A stretch of 64,000 bases of DNA from Oceanobacillus halotolerans (GCF_010993955.1 NZ_WIXL01000014.1:18749-82748), one strand, 5' to 3'. Shown: positions 7,901 to 16,504, numbered from the stretch's first letter. Notes: generated by a model from the letters alone, not told the origin. Translations and numbers: made by a program.

Positions 7901-9370
7901 ATGGCATTAACTAAAGCTATGAAAAAGTCTATGTTTGATGAATTTCAAATCAAAGGTTACTGGTGGCTTCCAAATAAAGAAAAAGAAGTAGCGGGTATCT
8001 TATACTATAAGCATGATGAAATTGAACTAGAGTTGTTAGGTTCCTTAAATGATGCTGAAAGCATGTTCGATAGTTTTGGGAGTAATAAGACCAAAAGTGA
8101 CACATCAATTATTTTAGGTATTTCAGATGCAGGAGAGAAATTCACTTTACTTGATTCTATGAATATTAAATCAAATGTATCTTCAGGATTTAGTACTGAG
8201 ACATATGCTGTACACTTATTTTTAGTGGGTGCTAACTTCACTTCAAAGGATGACTTATTATTTCATTCGTTTGCAATATATCCTACGTATTACAATAAGT
8301 GGAATGCTGAAGCAAAATATAAACCTACACACCATCTAGTTGATGGAAGGTTAGGACGAATAAAGGGTATTGATTTTAGTGAATCTGAAATGTTCTCAGA
8401 GTATGTCCATTCAATTAGCACTAAGTTAGAAGAAACAAATAAGACTAATATGTCAGGAGATATTCATGAAGAAGTAAACTGGGAATATAAGGGTGGAATT
8501 ATGGTGACACCTGATGAATGGCAAGATATAGAGTGGGGAAAGGATATGATGTCCAAGATTAAAGACCTATTTACATTATTTATAGGGTTTCCCATTTACT
8601 ATGAGAGTATTACGTTTTATGGGAAAAATAAAGATGTTGGAAACAGTACTTTTAGAGAAAAATGTCAATTATTCATTGAACAAAAAAACGTGAAAATTAG
8701 AAGTAAATTTAATTGGTATGATGTGACTGTTAGGTACGGTGATATTAAAGACAATTTAGGACAGGTGTTTAATTTATGGTTTGAGAAAGAAGAAATGCTA
8801 AAGACAGTCGTAAATCTGTATATTAGTGATTTTTATCGAGATTCTTATCTTGAGACAAAATTTCTCAATGCAGTTCAAACTTTAGAGATATACCATAGAA
8901 AAGTCTATGATGGGAAATTATTTGATGAAGATGATTTTGAAGAATATACTTCAAAAGTACTTAGTTATGTTCAAGAAGAAATGCCAGATGAATTTATAAA
9001 GAAAATGAAAGGCATGTTGCAACATGCTAATGAATATTCACTAAGCAAGAGGTTAAGAGAATTAATAAATCAGAATCTTGAAAAAGAAACAAAAAGTTAC
9101 TTATTTGGTAATAGTGATAATAGAGGTAAATTTGTACAACAATTAGTAGATACCAGAAATTATTTAACACATTATGATGAAGGTGAAAAGAAAAACATTC
9201 TGAAGGATGGTATTCAGATATACTATGCTGTTCAAAGGTTAAAGGCACTAATAACTTTAATCTTATTTAAAGAAGTGGGTGTTGATGAAACAATAATTCT
9301 TGATAAATTTAAAGAGAATAGACATTACACACATTCAATTTTAACTGCAAAAGAACAACTTAACAATTAA
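7901..9370 (+). CDS. ApeA-like HEPN-domain antiphage protein
   Basis: The protein is 489 aa. The N-terminal ~300 residues have the beta-rich pattern of the ApeA N-terminal domain (KGYWWLPN near residue 15, then YPTYYNKW). The C-terminal ~170 residues are helical and carry RNYLTH at about residues 419-424, the RX4-6H signature of HEPN ribonucleases. ApeA/Abi-type HEPN proteins are single-gene abortive-infection systems thought to cleave RNA on infection. ATG 7901 is chosen because AGGATGG sits 8 bases upstream; an in-frame ATG at 7889 lacks a site. The gene stands alone with a terminator behind it, as expected for satellite cargo protecting the host from competing phages. Family assignment is by eye. 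Confidence 0.75.
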   Translation: MALTKAMKKSMFDEFQIKGYWWLPNKEKEVAGILYYKHDEIELELLGSLNDAESMFDSFGSNKTKSDTSIILGISDAGEKFTLLDSMNIKSNVSSGFSTETYAVHLFLVGANFTSKDDLLFHSFAIYPTYYNKWNAEAKYKPTHHLVDGRLGRIKGIDFSESEMFSEYVHSISTKLEETNKTNMSGDIHEEVNWEYKGGIMVTPDEWQDIEWGKDMMSKIKDLFTLFIGFPIYYESITFYGKNKDVGNSTFREKCQLFIEQKNVKIRSKFNWYDVTVRYGDIKDNLGQVFNLWFEKEEMLKTVVNLYISDFYRDSYLETKFLNAVQTLEIYHRKVYDGKLFDEDDFEEYTSKVLSYVQEEMPDEFIKKMKGMLQHANEYSLSKRLRELINQNLEKETKSYLFGNSDNRGKFVQQLVDTRNYLTHYDEGEKKNILKDGIQIYYAVQRLKALITLILFKEVGVDETIILDKFKENRHYTHSILTAKEQLNN

Positions 9371-9374
9371 TTCT

Positions 9375-9422
9375 ATTCCCACCAAATCCACAATTAAGTT
9401 TGAAAAATTCATTGGTGGGAAA
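9375..9422. terminator. Bidirectional hairpin between convergent genes
   Basis: The perfect arms ATTCCCACCAA and TTGGTGGGAA sit between the ApeA-like gene (plus) and the following minus-strand gene. Confidence 0.65.
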
Positions 9423-9432
9423 TAAAATATAA

Positions 9433-10359
9433 TCACTTATTCAACAACCTTTTTGCAGTATCTTCAAAGTGCATCATAAGTGCATCATTCGGTGCTTTAT
9501 TACTTCTATAAACTACAAAAGGATTTACTAGTATATGTGTGTAGTTTGCATTAGAAACCACTGCAAATACTGGTAAATCCTTAAATTTAACTTTGAATAG
9601 TTTTCTTTTTAAGTCATTAGTACGGTTATATCCAAACATCTTTGCAATTTCAGCTATTGTTAAAGGTTGGCAATCAGTACTATCTTCAGGATGTAAACAA
9701 AGCATGTTACTTTCAGGATGCACATATGGAAGTAGCATGAACAAGGTGTACAAATTATTAGGTGTGTGTACTTTTTTACCTTTATTATCTTTTTCCTGAT
9801 ACAACTCACGTACTTGTTTATCAAAAGTTTTTATGAGATTCTTTGCTTTTAATTCTGATGATGGTGCAGTGCCACGAAAGTTATATGTGTTTGACCACTT
9901 TATCTTAACAGTTGATTTGTTTATTACTTCTTCCCGAACAATACCAGCTTCCAACATCTTATTATAGAACTTATAGAACTCTTTCTTGTTTGTCATTTCT
10001 AACAGTGCCTGTAATTTATTCTTATAAATCAAATTCCCATTATCATGTGTAAGATAGCTTCCTTTTTCCTGATATGAAACAAATGTACCTAGAAATATAA
10101 TTCTTGTTTTTTCTGTTTGGCTAAACCTTTCATCTTGGTTTATATTTTTAATAGTGCTTGATAGTGTCCAAGTAAACCTTCCAGCAAGTTCTTCAAATTC
10201 ACTTTTCTTTTGTTTACCACGTAAGTATTCAATTCTTTTTGCTTTGCTTTCTTTATTTACAAACTCATATGCTTCTTCATTTATAAGTAAACTACCACTT
10301 TCTTTTTCACCAGTTTCTAAATTAACCCATTCTCCATGAATAAAATCTGTGTTTATCAT
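9433..10359 (-). CDS. Putative replication initiator-like protein
   Basis: This soluble protein of 308 aa has two winged-helix-like sections. One is around residues 75-170 (including MTNKKEFYKFYNKMLEAGI). The second is around 215-300 (LTIAEIAKMFGYN, then LKRKLFKVKF and a strand pair ending in HILVNPFVVYRS). This resembles initiator or transcription-coupled replication proteins of Gram-positive plasmids and phages, but I cannot name a family. It is transcribed leftward. Upstream lie two iteron-like direct repeats and GC-rich stem-loops, the expected surroundings of an initiator gene. A repressor role is an alternative. Confidence 0.5.
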   Translation of the reverse strand: MINTDFIHGEWVNLETGEKESGSLLINEEAYEFVNKESKAKRIEYLRGKQKKSEFEELAGRFTWTLSSTIKNINQDERFSQTEKTRIIFLGTFVSYQEKGSYLTHDNGNLIYKNKLQALLEMTNKKEFYKFYNKMLEAGIVREEVINKSTVKIKWSNTYNFRGTAPSSELKAKNLIKTFDKQVRELYQEKDNKGKKVHTPNNLYTLFMLLPYVHPESNMLCLHPEDSTDCQPLTIAEIAKMFGYNRTNDLKRKLFKVKFKDLPVFAVVSNANYTHILVNPFVVYRSNKAPNDALMMHFEDTAKRLLNK

Positions 10360-10495
10360 TCTTAATCATTCCTTTTCAAGTTGTCAAAAGTCGTAATCTA
10401 TAAACTTTTGCAACCATAGGTACTTCAAAAAGGTCAAAAGTACGACAAGATTTTTTAGATTTATTAAAAGTAATTTAATTGTAGATAAAGCTAAA

Positions 10496-10550
10496 TGCGG
10501 TGAGAGTGTACCTGAAATAGATGAATTTGCGGTGAGAGTGTACCTGAAAT
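10496..10550 (+). repeat. Iteron-like direct repeats (2 x 23 bp, 32-bp period)
   Basis: TGCGGTGAGAGTGTACCTGAAAT occurs at 10496-10518 and 10528-10550, three helical turns apart. A degenerate third copy (AGTGTACCTAAAT, then AGATGAA) spans 6904-6923 at the start of the helix-turn-helix gene. Confidence 0.8.
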
Positions 10551-10651
10551 GATGTGGGTTGAAGTGTTGATACTAAAGGGTTTATTGGGGTTCTTTATGA
10601 ATTTGTCCTTCTAGTCTTATTAGTATAATCCTAGACAAGTTCAAAAGATAT

Positions 10652-10685
10652 GTTGCTTCGCAACGGGGAAGAAAACCACTTCCCC
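10652..10685. other. Two adjacent GC-rich hairpins
   Basis: GTTGC-TTC-GCAAC (10652-10664) is followed immediately by GGGGAAG/CTTCCCC (10665-10685). There is no T tract, so these are more like origin stem-loops than terminators. Confidence 0.5.
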
Positions 10686-10782
10686 ACAAATTAATAAAGA
10701 AAAAGATTAATCTGAAAAGGAGATGCTGAAAAATAGTAGTTTATATGTTCAGCAACATTTATTTAAGCTTTGTTTTTATCAT

Positions 10783-10814
10783 CTTGGAAGGTGGTGCTTT
10801 TCCACCTTTCAAGG
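10783..10814. other. Stem-loop upstream of the 245-aa gene
   Basis: The arms CTTGGAAGGTGG and CCACCTTTCAAGG close a 7-base loop without a T run. It may be an attenuator or origin structure. Confidence 0.45.
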
Positions 10815-10866
10815 CGTAAGCATAAATCTATTATGGTAAAATATATAGCAAAGGTGGCTGATTAAA

Positions 10867-11604
10867 TTGAATTTAAAAGGATATACATTCAATTCAAAAG
10901 AAGACTTTGTTTATTATATTCATCAACTGATTATCGGAATTACAAATACTCTAAAGAGATATGAAAGGCAAATTAATGAGTTAGGTAAGTACATTGAAGA
11001 AAAGGATTTAATTGCTAGACCAAAAAGAGTAGTATCAACTGATATTTGTGAGAATTATGAAAGTATGCTTAATTACACTTCCAGTTATTTAATGAATTTA
11101 TTTGGAGACCAAGCTAATTTCGGAATGTCATATCAAAACTATCGAAGGCATGTTGTAAAAAAAAGTAAAGAGTTGAATTTAGACTTTGTTACACTCACAG
11201 AAGAACAAAAAGAAGAACTCAATGAAATAACAACTAGCAGGGATTGGGGAAGTCATGTTCCAGTTTCTTTACTTCATTCAACTAGTCATAAAGCTTTAAA
11301 TTTAACTGTAGATGCTAATAATCCGATTAAGGTTGCTGAATTTGAAAAGTATCAAGGGTTGTGGTTAGTAAGTTTGTATGATGTAAACTTTAGGAGTTTA
11401 GAAGGTCTTAAAGGTATGTTCGAATTGGTGAAACAAGACTATGAAAAACTAACTGGTAACCCTTGCAGAATAGTTATACAAAAATATCCAATTCGTAATA
11501 TTAATGATTTAATGATTCCGATAATTTCAAGTGGAATACAAAGAAAAGAAATTAAGTCTATTGAAGATATTCAAAATATATATAAAGGTGAAAGAGAAGT
11601 ATAA
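10867..11604 (+). CDS. Hypothetical protein with an RX4H (HEPN-like) motif
   Basis: This 245-aa product of unknown family has a helical N-terminal half, including a long charged helix at about residues 20-60. Around residue 124 it has SRDWGSHVP, which fits the R-x4-H core of HEPN ribonucleases. The C-terminal part is more alpha/beta (KNPCRIVIQ-like strand). A second HEPN-type effector in the same element would fit a defence-cargo role, but a six-residue motif alone is weak evidence. The start codon is TTG at 10867 behind AAAGGTGG. The gene is monocistronic. Confidence 0.5.
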   Translation: MNLKGYTFNSKEDFVYYIHQLIIGITNTLKRYERQINELGKYIEEKDLIARPKRVVSTDICENYESMLNYTSSYLMNLFGDQANFGMSYQNYRRHVVKKSKELNLDFVTLTEEQKEELNEITTSRDWGSHVPVSLLHSTSHKALNLTVDANNPIKVAEFEKYQGLWLVSLYDVNFRSLEGLKGMFELVKQDYEKLTGNPCRIVIQKYPIRNINDLMIPIISSGIQRKEIKSIEDIQNIYKGEREV

Positions 11605-12031
11605 AAAAATTACAGTGCGTTCTTTTAGTGAAACTTAAAGTTGGTTATAATCTAGTTAAAATAAAATGATACTTAAAATAAGAATCTGCTTCAGGTAAAA
11701 TGATTTTTAAAAGGAATAGGTGGAACTACACTGCATAACCGTTAAATGTGTCCAAATATAGGGGTTCTGTAAGTTTTTTTAATGAATGGTATTGTGGTCA
11801 TCATTACAGTAATATCAGTTGTTCTAGCATCTTTTAGTGTGGTTCCGTTGTATGTATAAATGTGAATGACTGTTCATGTGTTAAGTGCAGAAGGTGCTAG
11901 TATTTCTTACGTGAATCGAACCTATCAGAAGCACCTTAAAATGACTTATTTAAATTTTTTTAACGTGTCTTTATCAGTGCTATTGTTTTGAACATTAATA
12001 TTCAATTCCAAAACAAAAAAGAAACCAGTTG
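11605..12031. other. Gene-free stretch
   Basis: No credible gene or strong hairpin is seen. It separates the plus-strand RX4H gene from the minus-strand resolvase. Confidence 0.5.
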
Positions 12032-12601
12032 TTATGCTAGTTCCCTTTTTAAATTTCTCTTTTGTAATTCCCTATATAAAATTGATTTACTAACACCAGT
12101 TGCACTTTCAATTTGTTTAATAGTTTTATCATTCTGTTTCCACAAATCAATAGCATGTTCAACTTGTTTTTTGGATTTACCTTTCCTTCCTAGCTTAATT
12201 CCTTTTTCTTTAGCATTCTTAATACCAGCAGTTCTTTTTTCTGCAAGTAATTCACGTTCATTTTCTGCAAGTGCTGAAAGAATAGTTAAAAATAGTTTTC
12301 CGTTACGGTGTGTTGCTTCCATTCCTAGTTCAATTATATACAGTGTTATATCCCTTTCTTGCAGTTCTTCCACTAATGACAATAATTGTTGTGTATTTCT
12401 TCCTAAACGGTCAACACGTGTAATTATAAGCTTGTCACCAGCTTTTAGTTCTTGAAGTAATGCTTCTAGTTTTGGTCGCTTCATAGTGCTTCCAGTGTGC
12501 TTTTCTTCTATAATCACATCACATTTAAAAGATTCCAATTGTACAAGTTGCGTTTCAAGGTTCTGTTCTTTTGTTGAAACTCTAGCATAACCATAAATCA
12601 T
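12032..12601 (-). CDS. Serine recombinase (resolvase/invertase family)
   Basis: This 189-aa small serine recombinase has the catalytic Ser in YARVSTKEQ (residue ~9), the conserved LIITRVDRLGRN segment around 58-69 and the NERELLAEKR helix near 125. A C-terminal helix-turn-helix spans about 155-185 (KTIKQIESATGVSKSILYREL). Such enzymes resolve dimers or invert DNA. Length and domains are complete. The 1-kb region upstream of its start is rich in AGGGAA and CGTGTTCC words that could be its sites. In this element it may resolve replication multimers, which is inference. Confidence 0.9.
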   Translation of the reverse strand: MIYGYARVSTKEQNLETQLVQLESFKCDVIIEEKHTGSTMKRPKLEALLQELKAGDKLIITRVDRLGRNTQQLLSLVEELQERDITLYIIELGMEATHRNGKLFLTILSALAENERELLAEKRTAGIKNAKEKGIKLGRKGKSKKQVEHAIDLWKQNDKTIKQIESATGVSKSILYRELQKRNLKRELA

Positions 12602-13666
12602 TTTTATCAGTTCCCTTTTATGTAGTAAGTTAGGGTAATTATACCATTTAATTTAGGGAATGAAAATAGGGAATTATAGAAACCAGTAAAATCAAGGGGT
12701 GGGTACATGTTCCCGATTATTATACTTTTAGGGAATTACGTGTTCCATCAGGGAACCAGAAGTTATTACAAATCTATTTATTAGAATAAGCTTTAAAAGT
12801 TCGTGTTCCATTTAATTAAGTAGGGTGTTTTTTATTCGTGTTCCCTATGCTGAATTTAAAATAGGGTGTACCAGTGTTAGATTTAAAGGTGTGTACCAAG
12901 CTTATTTTTAACTGGTGTATGTGGTTTAAATAAAGCTTGTGCAGTTGTACTAAAGCTTATCAGGTGTATTTGAACCAGTAGAAGCTTCTTAGAATGGCTA
13001 TATGTGCTTTATATGGTTATGTGGTTAATGGCTTGGTTATTCAATAGCTGATAGTTGTATTTAAAGTTGGTGCTGGTGTGTACTGTATGCACTGATTGAT
13101 AGCACTGAATAATAGATGAATAGAAAGGATTGCTAAACAATTGAACAAATAAATGAAATTAAATCAAAAAGAAAAGTTTAAAAAGAATTGATTGAAATAA
13201 AGATGAACTGAAATTGATTATTAATATTCAAAAGACAATATGAAAAAGAAGCATACCCACCATAAGGGGTAGCACTATACCCAAGTTGTTAGGGTTTAGG
13301 CTTATATAATACACACTATATATTCAGCTTCCCAAGTTTCAGAAGGTGTGTTTCAGCTAGTAGGGGGGGTATCAAGGTTTTACATATTCCATTTATCAGA
13401 TTTTGCTATAAAAAATTACGCCACAAATTTTGGTTATTAAAATTTTTATAAAAACTTTTAAATTCTTGTCATACTTTTGATGGTTCTGTAAGACCTATAT
13501 ATAGAAATTAATGTTTCATTTATGCTTTATTTTTGGTTACTGTTTAGGGTTGATTAGAAGAAGCAACTTTAAAAATGTGTAAATCGGTGCTGATAGTTAA
13601 TTCTATCAGTGCTTTTTTATTTGGAGTTTATTTATATTTTATAAATTTACTAATGGGGGGATTTAA
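12602..13666. other. 1.06-kb gene-free region with repeated short words
   Basis: No open frame with a ribosome site is seen on either strand. Close to the resolvase start are five AGGGAA or TTCCCT words (12609-12750) and three exact CGTGTTCC words (12739, 12802, 12837). A GGGGGGG run occurs near 13365. It could hold the resolvase res site, promoters and possibly a packaging site, but nothing is certain. Confidence 0.4.
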
Positions 13667-13915
13667 TTGAATGGAAAGTTATTGAAGCAAGTACGTATTA
13701 TCGCTGGATTCAGTCAAACAGAACTAGCTGAAAAAATTGGATGCACACAAGCATTAATTGCCTATATGGAATCAGGAAGAACAAAAGTTCAACCATTAAC
13801 TGAACAAAGAATTTTACAAGCTATATCAGATAAAGGGATTCGGCAAGAAGAGTTGTTTTTAATTTCATCAGTATTAAAAGCAAGTAAGTCAAATATAACA
13901 GCAGCGATTAAATAA
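13667..13915 (+). CDS. XRE/Cro-family DNA-binding protein
   Basis: This 82-aa protein is a single helix-turn-helix_3 domain: LLKQVRIIAGFSQTELAEKIG, then QALIAYMESGR. It has a short C-terminal extension and no catalytic domain. TTG at 13667 follows GGGGGG with 6-base spacing. It heads the putative capsid operon (13667-16400), with the next start 8 bp after its stop, so it probably regulates that operon as a Cro-type or late-gene switch. Confidence 0.85.
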   Translation: MNGKLLKQVRIIAGFSQTELAEKIGCTQALIAYMESGRTKVQPLTEQRILQAISDKGIRQEELFLISSVLKASKSNITAAIK

Positions 13916-13923
13916 AAGGGGAT

Positions 13924-14334
13924 GTGAAGGGGATGCAACCATTACAGAAGGAATTAGACGAATTAAATGTAATTAAACATGCACTGAACGCTGAAAAAAA
14001 TAAGCATGAAGTTCATTTACTAACTATTCTAGTTAAAAGGCTGGAACAATCACTCAGAAACAAAGAAATTAAATTCTATGCACTTTACAGTTCCAAGAAC
14101 CAGTTAGAACATATAAACACATATAAAGAACGTGCCAAAATGTACAAGAATAAAGCAATAGCAAAGCTTCAGGATTTAACAGAAGCATTAACAAGAAAAG
14201 AAATTACACGTGCAAATGCGATTTTAGATGAATTACTAGATACAGATTTTTTCACAAAAGATACTGAAAAGCACCTTAGTAAATGGAAAAATAGTACTAG
14301 AACTAACTTTCAGCGAAATTACTTCACTGTTTAG
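13924..14334 (+). CDS. Hypothetical helical protein of the capsid operon
   Basis: I do not recognise this basic, almost wholly helical protein of about 133-136 aa. It has no membrane segment. GTG at 13924 (AAGGGG just upstream) and ATG at 13933 are both possible starts. It lies 8 bp after the XRE gene and 14 bp before the terminase-like gene, so it is part of the same transcript. A packaging or head-assembly helper is possible by context only. Confidence 0.6.
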   Translation: MKGMQPLQKELDELNVIKHALNAEKNKHEVHLLTILVKRLEQSLRNKEIKFYALYSSKNQLEHINTYKERAKMYKNKAIAKLQDLTEALTRKEITRANAILDELLDTDFFTKDTEKHLSKWKNSTRTNFQRNYFTV

Positions 14335-14348
14335 AAGGGGGTTAAACA

Positions 14349-14807
14349 ATGGATGCTAACAAAATTAATGATGTGAAAGTTCCACCACAATTAACGGAAC
14401 GACAAGCACACATAGCACGTGAATGGGTGGACAATGAAATGAATACTGGATTAACTATAAATCAGTTTTGTTCCAAGCATTCACTTTCTAGTGCAACATT
14501 TACAAAATGGAAGAATACGAATATAGATTTTCAAACATACTGCCAAGCACTGAAGGGTGAACTGATTAGTTCAGATGAATTACGTGCTTATGAAGTTGTG
14601 AAACGTCATATTTTAGAACGTGTAAACAGTGCAAATCCAACCGAAAAAGATATAAACATGTTTATTGAAAATTTTGACTATGTTGTGAAATTTCAACAAG
14701 CAAAAGCAATGCAAAAACTTGGGATAAATAATAAGGGTGAAGCTTCAACTGATACTAGAACAGTTGAAGAAAAGAAAGCTTCTCTATTATCAAGATTAAA
14801 AGGTTAA
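14349..14807 (+). CDS. Terminase-small-subunit-like helix-turn-helix protein (phBC6A51 type)
   Basis: The 152-aa product has an N-terminal helix-turn-helix (LTERQAHIAREWVDNEM, then INQFCSKHSLSSATFTKWK, residues ~12-55). A helical region follows with DELRAYEVVKRHILERV and FIENFDYVVKFQQAKAMQKLG. From memory this matches the phBC6A51-family helix-turn-helix proteins of Bacillus prophages, which resemble small terminase subunits. Small terminases recognise pac/cos DNA, and satellites use them to redirect helper packaging. The ribosome site is GAAGGGGG. It sits 25 bp before the coiled-coil gene. No large terminase is present in the element. Confidence 0.65.
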   Translation: MDANKINDVKVPPQLTERQAHIAREWVDNEMNTGLTINQFCSKHSLSSATFTKWKNTNIDFQTYCQALKGELISSDELRAYEVVKRHILERVNSANPTEKDINMFIENFDYVVKFQQAKAMQKLGINNKGEASTDTRTVEEKKASLLSRLKG

Positions 14808-14832
14808 TTAATTAAAAGGGGATGAATACAAG

Positions 14833-15408
14833 ATGAAAAACATAAAAGAAATGGTAAATGAACTATTAAACAAGGTTAATAAAACCACTAATAATTATGA
14901 AGATGCACTTGAAGCAAAACATACTGAATTGATGCAACTACAAACTAAACTTGCTGAAGAACAAGACAAAGAAAAGCATTATTTGAAAATGTATATTCAA
15001 AAAGATATTACAGATGAAACTTACAAAGAACAAAAGCTAGTAGTATCTGAAATTAAAAATACTATTACTTCTATTCAGCAAGAAATGGAACTGATAGAAA
15101 AATATAAAACTGAAGATGTTGAAGCAGTACTTGAAGAATTAACTGCAAGCAAAAGCAAGTTAAACCAAAAACAACAAGAAGAAATTCAACAAGTAAAAGT
15201 ACAACTAGCTGAAGCAAAACAAGCATATCTGAACCAGTTAAAACAAGTTGGTGAAGCTTATGATAAAACTGTATCTGAAAATAGAAAGCTGGAAGATGTA
15301 CTTGTTCAATTTGGTAAGCAGAAACAACACTATACACCTGATAAATTTGAAATTATCGGTGCTGGTGCAGTAGTTGGAATTGAAGAAGCAAGAAAATATT
15401 TAGGCTAA
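14833..15408 (+). CDS. Coiled-coil protein, putative capsid scaffold
   Basis: This 191-aa protein is highly charged, with an almost uninterrupted coiled coil from about residue 10 to 155, rich in Glu, Lys and Gln. A short C-terminal tail (KFEIIGAGAVVGIEEARKYLG) could be the capsid-contacting end. A coiled-coil gene directly before a major capsid gene is the classic scaffold position. No protease motif is visible. It starts at ATG 14833 behind AAAAGGGGATG. A terminator-like hairpin separates it from the capsid gene. Confidence 0.6.
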   Translation: MKNIKEMVNELLNKVNKTTNNYEDALEAKHTELMQLQTKLAEEQDKEKHYLKMYIQKDITDETYKEQKLVVSEIKNTITSIQQEMELIEKYKTEDVEAVLEELTASKSKLNQKQQEEIQQVKVQLAEAKQAYLNQLKQVGEAYDKTVSENRKLEDVLVQFGKQKQHYTPDKFEIIGAGAVVGIEEARKYLG

Positions 15409-15448
15409 AAATACAAACAAATTACAAATAAAAATATAAGCATTTTCA

Positions 15449-15480
15449 AGCATTGGAATTAAGTTTCCAGTGCTTTTTTT
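15449..15480 (+). terminator. Terminator/attenuator between scaffold-like and capsid genes
   Basis: AAGCATTGGAA pairs with TTTCCAGTGCTT and runs into seven T. Its place inside a head operon could lower capsid transcription or create a separate capsid transcript. Confidence 0.7.
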
Positions 15481-15516
15481 AATGCAAAAAATTAATGAAA
15501 TGGAGTTGTTTTAATA

Positions 15517-16400
15517 ATGGCTGGATTAACACTAGCACAAAGTAACAATATGATTAATACACCTTTAAAAAGTGGTATTATTCAAACAATAATACACCTT
15601 TAAAAAGTGGTATTATTCAAACAATCGTAAAGGAATCAGCAGTACTGGAAGTTTTACCATTTGAAAATATAAAAGGTAATGCTTATACATTTGTGCAAGA
15701 AACTGATAGTGGTGCAGTATCTTTTCGTGCAGTAAATGAACAGTATGCAAAAGATAATCCTTCTTACTTGCAGAAAAGTGAAGTACTAACACGTTTAGGA
15801 AGCATTGTTGAAATAGATAGGTTTATTGAAATGACACAAAGCATACATGATGTACGTGCAGAAGCGACACAAGCAAAAGCAAAGGCAATCGCAAACGAGT
15901 TTACACGCACTTTCTTTAAAGGTGATACTTCAGTAAATCCTTTAGCATTTGATGGACTGGACAAGCGTTTAATTCCTGAACAAGTAGCAGATGCACAAGG
16001 TTTTGAATTGCACACTGGATTAATTCATCAAGTAATTGATTTAGTACAAGGTGGTGCAGATGCTATCTTTATGAATAAACGTACTAGAAGAAAGTTAAAT
16101 CAATTATTCATGGCACAACGTGCTTTTATTCAACATGACCAAGATGCATTCGGCAGACCAATTCAATTTTTTGGTGATGTAAGAATCGGTGTAGTAGAAG
16201 ATGCTTTCATTCCTGATAATAGTATCTATGCAGTAGCTTTTGGTGCTGATAAAGGTATTACAGGAATACAAGCTGGTGAATTAATTGCTGAAGACAATGG
16301 CTTACGTGGTAATCTTTATGAAACACTAATTGAATGGTATGTTTCAATTGTAGATGCAAATCCAAAAGGTATTGCAAAATTAAATAACTTCAGCTTGTAA
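15517..16400 (+). pseudogene. Phage major capsid protein gene, frameshifted by a 35-bp tandem duplication
   Basis: ATG 15517 begins MAGLTLAQSNNMINTPLKSG and is then stopped at 15601 after 28 codons. Removing one copy of the duplication (15556-15590 or 15591-15625) restores a continuous 282-aa protein. It has features of HK97-fold capsid proteins: an N-arm, a FRAVNEQYAKDNP segment, TRTFFKGD, a conserved spine-like helix (HQVIDLVQGGADAIFMNKRTRRKLN) and a C-terminal WYVSIVDANPKGIAKLNNFSL strand end. The downstream frame lacks an obvious ribosome site. Everything after the duplication is undamaged, so the event is recent or reversible. Confidence 0.85.
15556..15625 (+). repeat. Perfect 35-bp tandem duplication inside the capsid gene
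   Basis: Two identical 35-bp units lie head to tail at 15556-15590 and 15591-15625. Because 35 is not a multiple of three, the duplication shifts the frame. Loss of one unit by slippage or recombination would restore it exactly. Confidence 0.97.
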
Positions 16401-16424
16401 GAATAGTGAACTAGTCATATATTT

Positions 16425-16504
16425 TCCCTTAAAAATGTATGCTTATTTTATCCTTTATTCAGTTTGGTTTTTTAACTTTTCTGTTTAAGGGATGTTTTTT
16501 TTAT
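16425..16504 (+). terminator. Possible terminator after the capsid gene
   Basis: TCCCTTAAA and TTTAAGGGA are followed by a long T run, but the loop is about 50 bases, so the assignment is moderate. Confidence 0.4.

Larger units (their letters stand above)
10360..10866. promoter_or_regulatory. Putative origin/control region of the element
   Basis: This 507-bp gene-free stretch contains two 23-bp direct repeats, two related GTCAAAAGT words (10382 and 10430 regions) and three strong stem-loops at 10652-10664, 10665-10685 and 10783-10814. It lies immediately upstream of an initiator-like gene. Iterons plus stem-loops suggest a replication origin, which is inference. Confidence 0.45.

Noticed and set aside
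10496..10550. CRISPR array
   Set aside because: Only two repeat units with a 9-base spacer, no cas genes; iterons fit better.
15071..15337. Minus-strand 88-codon frame rich in Leu and Val
   Set aside because: It is the complement of the Gln/Glu-rich coiled-coil gene; the composition is an artefact.
15517..16400. Encapsulin nanocompartment instead of a phage capsid
   Set aside because: The gene sits behind a scaffold-like coiled coil and a phage helix-turn-helix protein, with no cargo enzyme nearby; a phage head operon is simpler.
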